DNA of 64,000 nt. It comes from Adiantum capillus-veneris. Its lineage: Eukaryota > Streptophyta > Polypodiopsida > Polypodiales > Pteridaceae. The first letter of the stretch is position 1; each line of letters begins with the position of its first letter. Below, piece by piece: positions 57,541 to 64,000 of the stretch. Location: positions 23,944,991-24,008,990 of the forward strand of contig CM043942.1 of the NCBI GenBank assembly GCA_014529385.2, in the 5' to 3' direction. The notes beneath the pieces were generated by a model. That model saw nothing but the letters and a program-made list of their open reading frames with translations. It was not told where the DNA came from and did not search any database. The position numbers were made by a program, and so were the translations under genes.

Positions 57541-58200
57541 AGTGGTATGCCTGAACCTATAGTTTCAGATAGAGATCCCCGTTTCACGAGTTCTTTTGGA
57601 GGGCAATATGGGAGAATATAGACACAAGCCTTAAATTCTCGTCCTCGTTTCACCCACAGACAGATGGGCAATCGAAGATAGCCAATTCAATGGTCTTGGA
57701 TTTGTTAAAGTCATATATCTCTGATTAAAAGACTCAATGGGAGAAGTATTTGCCCTTGGTGGAGTTTGCCTACAATAACACGGTTCATATGTCTACGAGG
57801 AAGGCATCATTTGAAATTATCGAGGATGTCAGGAAGGTTCCACCTATCTTGAGCACCAAAGATAAATTTTTTGAAGCAGAACAGTATACCCAGGATCAAG
57901 ACACTGCATTTGCCAAGGTACGGGAGGCTTTAGAGAAGTCTCAAGCACGGCATAAGAAGGCAACAAACAAGCATCGACGTACTTGCAACTGAAGAAGATG
58001 ATTGGGTGCTACTGTGGTTTGAGAAGGCACGCCTACAGAAACGGAAGGGAAGGAGATGCTTTTTCTAAAGCTAAGTATGCGATACTATGGACCTTTCTAG
58101 ATCCAAGAAAAGATAAATGATGTATATTACAAACTGAAGCTACTTGATACTTGTAAATTTCACAATGCATTTATGTGAGTCTATTGAGACCTTTCAAAGG
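57541..58200 (+). pseudogene. Gyp-I integrase fragment
   Basis: It starts mid-domain: GMPEPIVSDRDPRFTSSF (about 57548-57600), then frame-shifted HPQTDGQ, then 57750-57992 LVEFAYNNTVHMSTRKASFE and FAKVREALEKSQARHKKATN, followed by DDWVLLWFEKARLQK and GPF in another frame. It is close kin of Gyp-H but in the opposite orientation; the two abut head to head at 57540/57541. Confidence 0.85.
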
Positions 58201-58446
58201 TGAAGTGCCAGTGGACAAGGTGAGCAGCCCGAGGTGGAAGAGAGACACGAGATTCTCATTCGCGAAGAAGTCCTGGCTCACAAGGAAAGGAAAGTGAAAT
58301 GTAAGCTGACATGCCGGTATTTAGTCAAGTTCAGGAACTATGCGGCTCTGGATGCCAAGTGGATGGAGGAGGAGGACCTAGTAGACACTCCCCAGATATT
58401 AGAGATTTACCTTTTTGAAGCTTTTGGATTAGCACCGACTATTTGA
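58201..58446 (+). pseudogene. Gyp-I linker and chromodomain
   Basis: HEILIREEVLAHKERKVKC, then CRYLVKFRNYAALDAKWMEE and EDLVDTPQILEIYL, a chromodomain-like module at the end of pol. It is open to the natural stop at 58444. The neighbouring upstream segment (HVSLLRPFKG equivalent, about 58165) is damaged. Confidence 0.8.
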
Positions 58447-58675
58447 AGAGCTATCAATGAATCAGCAGGTTGAATTTGGTGCGGTGCAGATTGCATAAGA
58501 GGGGAGTTACTCCGCTCCTTTGTCATATGTTACCTTGATTGAATAAAATCACTGATTTCTTTTGAGATTTCAGGGATACTGATGGGTTGAAAATATTCTG
58601 TCGACTATTTTATGTAAAGAAGTATTTTGAAATGGGAATTCCTAAAATGAATCTGCTACATCTGCTCTCTCATGT
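58447..58675 (+). mobile_element. Gyp-I 3' untranslated region, first part
   Basis: Non-coding tail after the chromodomain stop. It is broken at CATGT (58671-58675) by NA-F and resumes at 63133. Confidence 0.75.
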
Positions 58676-59823
58676 TGTCACGTGACACATCCAACCCTAT
58701 GTGTCCGTGGACAAGCTACAGCATGATCAAGGTTCAGTCAGTCCAGTCGGTCTAGATTAGAAGTGATCTGGCACTTTTGTGAGTCTATTCGTAGACCGTG
58801 CATGCCCAGTCACTTAGTATAGATGCATATCCTCTGGTTGCACACAGCATGATCATCAGTATTCCCTTCAGAATCCATCAGATTCAATCAGGGAAATTTT
58901 TCAGTGCATTTAGCCTATTTTTCCTCTTTTTGGTTATTTTTACTTATATTTTTAAGTGACTTTCCAACAAAAGTAGGTAGGGCAATTTTGCTAAGTTAAT
59001 ATATAAGCAAACCCAAGTTAGCACTTTTTGGCAGAAGAGCCAGCAAGAGCACATGCTCAACAGGCACCTTCTCAGCAGAACCCCCCAAGTGACCTAGCGT
59101 TTTTGCTCCAACTGCAATAGCCTAGCGTTTTTGCATCAACCAGCAACCTCAGCGTTTTGCAGATCTATCGCGACAGAATCAGCCCTAGGATCAGCGTTTT
59201 CAGTTTTCAGCAGTCAGACATCGCAGATCAAGTCTCGAACCTCGAAGATCTCACCTTCCCGCAGTAGTTCCTCGCCAACACGGTCAGTTTCCGCAAGATT
59301 TACAGTTTCAGCCCAGAAAACGCAGATTTCAGCATCTGCGTTTTTAGCGCGTCGTTGTCGCATCGTCGTCATCGACATCGTCACCGACATAGAGTCAGAA
59401 TTCAGCAGATAGAAGATTAGCAGATTTCAGCCCATAGCGATTTTGGACAGCAGTAGAAAGATTGCAGATTTCAACCCTTAGGTCGACTTCGTCATCCCCG
59501 TCGTCGTCATTGACATAGTCCCAGGTTGCATCAGTCCATTGCATCGTCATTGTACCACTTGTGCAATCATAAGTAGACCACTCTCGTCGACGAGAGTGGG
59601 GCCTTCGGAGGAGGGTTTTACCACGTCTCTGGTGTCGTATCTCTCTTCTCTCTCTATCTCTGAGTCTCATACACTTGTACGCACATTGTCCATTCACTTT
59701 GTTGTGATCATAGCACTTTCCATTAAGAACGGAAGGCTCTCCCTTCCATAAGAACTAAAAGGAACCTTGAGCATAACACTCATCTTGAGCAAAGCGCAAA
59801 CAATCATTGCGCTGCACCTAACA
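58676..59823 (+). mobile_element. NA-F 5' LTR
   Basis: TGTCACGTGACACATCC to GCTGCACCTAACA. Contains a palindromic TCACGTGA at its start, repeated CTAGCGTTTTTGC words (59095-59135) and AAGTGACTTTCCAACAAAAG. It is related to the NA-G LTRs. Confidence 0.93.
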
Positions 59824-59836
59824 TTGGTATCAGAGC
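59824..59836 (+). promoter_or_regulatory. NA-F primer binding site
   Basis: TTGGTATCAGAGC directly after the LTR: initiator-Met tRNA complement. Confidence 0.93.
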
Positions 59837-60275
59837 TTTGGCAGTGTTCTGTATCACTCAAGGAAAGAACCATAGATTTTTTTTTGCTTGTTGAGGTCGC
59901 ACGAACCCAAGTTCGCTTGGGCGTGTCGATTCCTAATCGTGTTTTGTTGAAGAGTGACAGGAATCCCAAGTTAGAAGGGCTTGTTCAGCCTCCCCTTGTG
60001 TCTCTTTTCACTCATTGAGAGCGGACCGTGCACTTGGCGACCGGCCAATCGACGTGAGGTGGGAAAAAGAAACCTTGGTGTGAGCGCAAGGCCGCCAAGG
60101 GGTGCGCCCGCAGAAAGGAGCAGAACTCGGGTGAAGAGAAGATCCTTCTCAAACGCGATTTCCAAGCGAAAGAAAACCTCAAGAATCTCAAGAACCAAGA
60201 CCCCCAGGAACCCAAGTTCCTCGTGAACCTAAGAACCCAAGACCACAAGAACCCACAAGAACCCACGACTTCAAA

Positions 60276-60740
60276 ATGATGATCAATCGAAGCGGAATGG
60301 ATACTTCGCTTGGAGGTGATGAGCATGAGAGAGGCGAAGAAGAATTTTCCCCACCAGGAGGTTTTTCCGACCCTCCCTCTTACCCATCTACGACAACGAT
60401 TGCACTAACTCCAATGGAGGAGTTGGAGCTCTTGTTTATGGAACATAATTTACAACGCGAAGCAAGAAATGCCGCAAGAATAGCAGCCATAGAGCGTACA
60501 CACCAAGAAAGAATGGTAGCCATAGCGCGTGAGAGCGAGCAAGCACGCTTGGAAGCCAAAGAACGACAAGCCAAATTGGATCGTAAATGCAAAGAAAGAA
60601 AAGCAGAAATGGAACGCAGACACGCAGAAGACGAAGCAGAAAGACAAGCAGAGAACAAAGCAAGACGAGCAAAATTTGATCGCGAGATCGAAGCAAGGAG
60701 GAAAGAGTTCTTGCGACTCTTTTCTCAAGCTCAGACATAG
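60276..60740 (+). CDS. NA-F frame 1: charged coiled-coil protein
   Basis: The 154-residue frame begins MMINRSGMDTSLGGDEHERG, has PSTTTIALTPMEELELLFME, then a long Ala/Glu/Arg/Lys-rich helix (about residues 58-145; for example NAARIAAIERTHQERM, KERKAEMERRHAEDEAERQ). It would form a long coiled coil, possibly a gag-like particle or RNA-binding protein. It ends at TAG (60738). The coding sense then continues in another phase, so it may be fused to frame 2 by a frameshift. Confidence 0.6.
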   Translation: MMINRSGMDTSLGGDEHERGEEEFSPPGGFSDPPSYPSTTTIALTPMEELELLFMEHNLQREARNAARIAAIERTHQERMVAIARESEQARLEAKERQAKLDRKCKERKAEMERRHAEDEAERQAENKARRAKFDREIEARRKEFLRLFSQAQT

Positions 60741-61554
60741 ATGCAAGAGATTCGGGAAAAGGAGACTCTCAGTCTCTTCTTCTCCACAGCATGACACACA
60801 GGATTTGCATGATTATGTGAAGCATGATGATGATTTGATTGACAATGACTTGCATGATGTTTTGGACGACAATGATAAGCACAATGCTTTGCATGATGAT
60901 AAGCATGATGATTTGAAAGACAAACATGATGATTTGCATGATCGAGATGTGATTTCTCACGAGCATGATGATTTGCATGATCAAGATGTGATTTCCCACA
61001 AGCATGATGAGTTGCGTGAAGATTATGTGATTGGTCACAAGGATGATGGTTTAGTGGATACTTTCTCTAACGAAGCTAACCTCGTTGTAGATTCGATCAA
61101 TCACGAAGAACCGATCATGGCTTTTGAGTCGAGGTCCAAAGAACCCCCCCAGTACGATTCGACCCCTCAGGAAAAACCGATCTTGGCTCTCGAGCCTAGG
61201 TCCAAAGACCCCTCACAGGAAGTATTATGTGTTCGCATAATTGATACGCACGCATTGTTCGAGTGTCTCATTCGTGATCGTTTCCTGTATTTTAGTCAGT
61301 GTCTTAATGTGATCCCTTTTCCTAGGCATGACATATTGTATGTTGGGCACGTTTCTCTCATGGATGAGTACAAATGTATGTGGATTTTTCTAGAAAAGCT
61401 AAAAAGTATGTATGTAAGGAAGCCACATGCCATGTCTCTTCCTTTGCATGACACAGTTTCCGAAAGAGCACATGAAAGTATGAGCACCAAGCATGCGCAT
61501 TTCCGTTGTGAATTGCCACAGTTGGTTGCTCTAGATCCAAAGAAAAAGATTTGA
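60529..61554 (+). CDS. NA-F frame 2: His/Asp-repeat protein
   Basis: The 341-residue frame overlaps frame 1 by 212 bases in another phase; the overlap part looks like a shadow, and credible coding starts near 60740. From about 60790 come imperfect repeats of the type HDDLHDxDVIS (HDDLKDKHDDLHDRDVIS, HEHDDLHDQDVIS, HKHDELREDYVIG). Then HKDDGLVDTFSNEANLVVD, EPIMAFESRSKEPPQ, EVLCVRIIDTHALFECLI and HAHFRCELPQLVAL. The latter half is conserved in NA-G. No known domain recognised. Confidence 0.6.
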   Translation: MRASKHAWKPKNDKPNWIVNAKKEKQKWNADTQKTKQKDKQRTKQDEQNLIARSKQGGKSSCDSFLKLRHRCKRFGKRRLSVSSSPQHDTQDLHDYVKHDDDLIDNDLHDVLDDNDKHNALHDDKHDDLKDKHDDLHDRDVISHEHDDLHDQDVISHKHDELREDYVIGHKDDGLVDTFSNEANLVVDSINHEEPIMAFESRSKEPPQYDSTPQEKPILALEPRSKDPSQEVLCVRIIDTHALFECLIRDRFLYFSQCLNVIPFPRHDILYVGHVSLMDEYKCMWIFLEKLKSMYVRKPHAMSLPLHDTVSERAHESMSTKHAHFRCELPQLVALDPKKKI

Positions 61555-61636
61555 TCTCACTGTTTGCATGTGTTTGATGAATGGTTTGTCACTTCGTGTC
61601 TTTGTTCATTTACATTGCATGCACAGCCATTGAGGA

Positions 61637-61941
61637 AGACAAGATTTTTTCCACTCACTTTACATGGAATAGGTATCTTCATGGTTTTGTGTTGGAAGTG
61701 GTTTTAGGAATTTTCAGCCATGGAGATTCTTGAAGAACAAGGAAGCCTGACTCTCAACAAAGATGAAGCATTGAAGGAGCCACAAAAGACTTTGTGTCGC
61801 TTTCGGCGCGGCCCAAAGAAGCAAGCGTTGCAGACCTTTATGAAGTTCAAGTACCGCACGATCCACACGTCAGAGTGGGCCGGCGAAGAGTCCCTTCCAG
61901 GATTCCGGATGCTATTGGCGATCTCCCTCGACGCCATATAG
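61637..61941 (+). CDS. NA-F C-terminal frame, conserved with NA-G
   Basis: TLHGIGIFMVLCWKWF (about 61660-61705), a stop, then MEILEEQGSLTLNKDEALKE and CRFRRGPKKQALQTFMKFKY followed by RTIHTSEWAGE to a stop at 61939. The hydrophobic part and the Arg/Lys-rich part match NA-G 53219-53611. It probably is the C-terminal continuation of the frame 2 protein. Its proximity to the 3' LTR (36 bp) suggests the last coding unit of the element. Confidence 0.55.
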
Positions 61942-61962
61942 TTCGGTACCAGTACCTCACTT

Positions 61963-61976
61963 TGAAAAGGAGGGGA
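61963..61976 (+). promoter_or_regulatory. NA-F polypurine tract
   Basis: GAAAAGGAGGGGA directly precedes the 3' LTR; the same tract occurs in NA-G. Confidence 0.88.
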
Positions 61977-63132
61977 TGTCACGTGACACATCCAACCCTA
62001 TGTGTCCGTGGACAAGCTACTGCATGATCAGGGTTCAGTCAGTCCAGTCAGTCTAGATTAGAAGTGATCTGGATCTTTAGTGAGTCTATTTGTAGACTGT
62101 GCATGCCCAGTCACTTAGTATAGATGCATATCCTCTGGTTGCACACAGCATGATCATCAGTATTCCCTTCAAAATCCATCAGATTTAGTCAAGGAAATTT
62201 TCCAGTGCATTTAGCCTATTTTCCCTATTTTTGGTTATTTTCACTTATTATTTTTAAGTGACTTTCCAACAAAAGTAGGTAGGGCAATTTTGCTAAGTTA
62301 ATATATAAGCAAACCCAAGTTAGCACTTTCTGGCAGAAGAGGCAGCAGGAGCACATGCTCAACAGGCACCTTCTCAGTAGAACCCCCCAAGCGACCTAGC
62401 GTTTTTGCTCCAACTGCAACAGCCTAGCGTTTTTGCATCAACCAGCAACCTCAGCGTTTTGCAGATCTATCGCGACAGAATCAGCCCTAGGATCAGCGTT
62501 TTCAGTTTTCAGCAGTCAGACATCACAGATCAAGTCTCGAACCTCGTAGATCTCACCTTCCCGCAACAGTTCCTCGCCAGCACGGTCAGATTCCGCAAGG
62601 TTTACAGCTTCAGCCCAGAAAACACAGATTTCAGCATCTGCGTTTTTAGCGCGTCGTCTTCGCATCGTCGTCATCGACATCGTCACCGACATAGAGTCAG
62701 AATTCAGCAGATAGAAGATTAACAGATTTTAGCCCATAGCGATTTTGGACAGCAATAGAAAGATTGCAGATTTCAGCCCTTAGGTCGACTTCGTCATCCC
62801 CGTCGTCGTCATCGACATAGTCCCAGGTTGCAGCAGTCCATTGCATCGTCATTGTACCACTTGTGCAATCATAAGTAGACCACTCTCGCCGACGAGAGTG
62901 GGGCCTTCGGAGGAGGGTTTTACCACGTCTCTGGTGTTGTATCTCTCTTCTCTCTCTATCTCTGAGTCTCATACACTTGTACGCACATTGTCCATTCACT
63001 TTGTTGTGATCATAGCACTTTCCATTAAGAACGGAAGGCTCTCCCTTCCATAAGAACTAAAAGGAACCTTGAGCACAGCTCGGAGCACTCATCTTGAGCA
63101 AAGCGCAAAAAATCATTCCGCTGCACCTTACA
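61977..63132 (+). mobile_element. NA-F 3' LTR
   Basis: It starts TGTCACGTGACACATCC and ends CTGCACCTTACA. One visible difference from the 5' LTR is the extra AGCTCGGAGCAC near 63077-63088, which NA-G LTRs also have, so the 5' LTR copy has lost it. Confidence 0.92.
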
Positions 63133-63547
63133 CATGTGTATTGTTTGAGTACATGTTTGAAAGGCGGAATGACTGCAACATTTTGTCTTGTTCACTTGAG
63201 GGGTGATGTGGATATGATAGTAATAAGATTTGTCTTGTTCACTTGAGGGGTGATGTGGATATGATAGTAATAAGATTTAGTAGATCAAGACATTCGTGAA
63301 AAGATCAGCGCGGTTTGGATGTGATTGCTAAATAAGTTACAATGATCATGATTCTCATCTAAGATCTCGATGGGGATAGTGATCATTGATGTGAATTTAA
63401 GTGACTATCATCTTCGTGCAAGTGTTGAATATAGGTGATCTAGTACATACCGTACTTACAATCAATGTCGTTAAACTAGTTTTTCTCCTATGTCTGTTTT
63501 GCAGGCATAATTGAGGGCGACTACAATTCTTTCAAGAGGGGGGTATG
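63133..63547 (+). mobile_element. Gyp-I 3' untranslated region, second part, and polypurine tract
   Basis: It resumes with the CATGT duplicate. It contains a 47-bp tandem duplication (63182-63275). It ends with ATTGAGGGCGACTACAATTC and TTTCAAGAGGGGGGTA, the typical gypsy tail and polypurine tract before the LTR. Confidence 0.78.
63182..63275. repeat. 47-bp perfect tandem duplication
   Basis: TTTGTCTTGTTCACTTGAGG starts at 63182 and again at 63229; the units look identical through GTAATAAGA. Recent local duplication. Confidence 0.95.
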
Positions 63548-64000
63548 TCACAAAGTGATGATGTGGCATGTCCTAAAGGGCACAAGGGAGTCTAAACCCT
63601 AGCGAAAGAGACAAAAGAAGTTTTACCAGCTTACAGAACTTATCGAAGTGGCCCGAAGGGTTAGGAATTAAAACCCTAATCCTTTTGACTTATGGAACAT
63701 GGTCGAGGGGCCTAAAATCTTTTCAAATAAGGCAAGAACCCAAAAATTGCGTAAAGGGCTGATGACTTGGCAGGCTGTACGGATCTTTGCAAATCGCGCT
63801 GGTAGTGCTGATGTGGCATGCCGTACGGACAACCCATGGGGTGCTAGGGTTTGGGGCACTAGATGCTTGTAGACTTATGCTTTTCAAGTACTGCTCCTGA
63901 GCAAGGGGAGAGGCCTTTAAAAGTGTGCTAGGGCCTCTTCTCCTGGGAGACTAGCTTGGGAGCTTGCCAGAGAGAGGACCCTCGGACATTGTACTTGTTG
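63548..64000 (+). mobile_element. Gyp-I 3' LTR (cut by window end)
   Basis: It begins TGTCACAAAGTGATGATGTGGC, same start as the Gyp-D LTR, then CATGTCCTAAAGGGCACAAGG as at 50372. CCTTTAAAAGTG near 63911 could be a TATA box. It extends beyond the window, so length and target duplication are unknown. Confidence 0.8.

Larger units (their letters stand above)
58676..63132 (+). mobile_element. NA-F: complete non-autonomous LTR element
   Basis: The 4457-bp element is flanked by CATGT (58671-58675, 63133-63137), with LTRs of about 1.15 kb, an initiator-Met primer site and polypurine tract GAAAAGGAGGGGA. The internal 2.15 kb encodes a coiled-coil/His-Asp-rich product and a C-terminal frame but no protease, RT, RNase H or integrase. 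LTRs differ at only a small share of sites by eye, so insertion was recent relative to the host elements. It must use another element's pol. Confidence 0.93.

Noticed and set aside
45067-63547. Gyp-D and Gyp-I as the two ends of one element
   Set aside because: LTR starts share only about 22 bp before diverging, and Gyp-I is truncated at a head-to-head junction; treated as related but separate.

Overview
The window is nuclear DNA from a land plant. Everything recognisable is a plant-type transposable element: chromodomain Ty3/gypsy, Ty1/copia with UBN2-type gag, non-LTR LINEs with DUF4283-like or coiled-coil ORF1, tRNA-derived SINEs, and initiator-Met-tRNA primer sites. There are also very long (GA)n microsatellites. 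No rRNA, tRNA, organelle or bacterial features were seen. The LINE families and the abundance of GA tracts would fit a large-genome fern, lycophyte or bryophyte, but the lineage is only a guess. Almost no ordinary gene sequence remains. The one exception is a 157-nt candidate exon of a cellular gene at 32473-32629.

Layout. 1-2040: decayed Ty1/copia gag-protease-preintegrase with two tandem duplications. 2160-7375: mostly silent DNA, with an AT-rich island, a possible LTR end and an unidentified decayed coding stretch. 7378-31595: a chromovirus (Gyp-A) in an LTR-internal-LTR-internal-LTR array. Its middle LTR is split by a 14.3-kb minus-strand non-autonomous element (LARD-B, 9682-23972, target duplication ATAA). 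LARD-B's left LTR is in turn split by a small element (C, 10324-12956, target duplication GGTCC) that contains a SINE, and by a GA-embedded gypsy integrase fragment (about 13849-16034).

31596-45066: the candidate exon, then a minus-strand LINE (LINE-1a) lying between two GA tracts. A second, unrelated minus-strand LINE (LINE-2, about 36734-43440) is inserted in its ORF1, with a near-perfect 16-bp target duplication. A SINE and a truncated LINE-1a relative follow. 45067-50627: a gypsy gag region (Gyp-D) with a telobox-rich LTR, interrupted by a decayed element (E) that encloses an inverted copia fragment. 50628-57540: a minus-strand chromovirus (Gyp-H) whose 3' LTR is split by non-autonomous element NA-G (51852-55463, target duplication TGCGA). 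57541-64000: a plus-strand relative of Gyp-H (Gyp-I) with NA-F nested in its 3' untranslated region (58676-63132, target duplication CATGT). Its 3' LTR runs off the window.

The window is therefore a multi-layer nest whose relative insertion order can be read from target duplications: A before B before C; LINE-1a before LINE-2; H before G; I before F. Most coding sequence is broken by stops and frameshifts. NA-F and NA-G share a conserved non-pol reading frame with a His/Asp-rich region. LARD-B carries an intact 356-codon frame plus a hydrophobic frame next to its 3' LTR. These accessory frames are the most likely under-described content.
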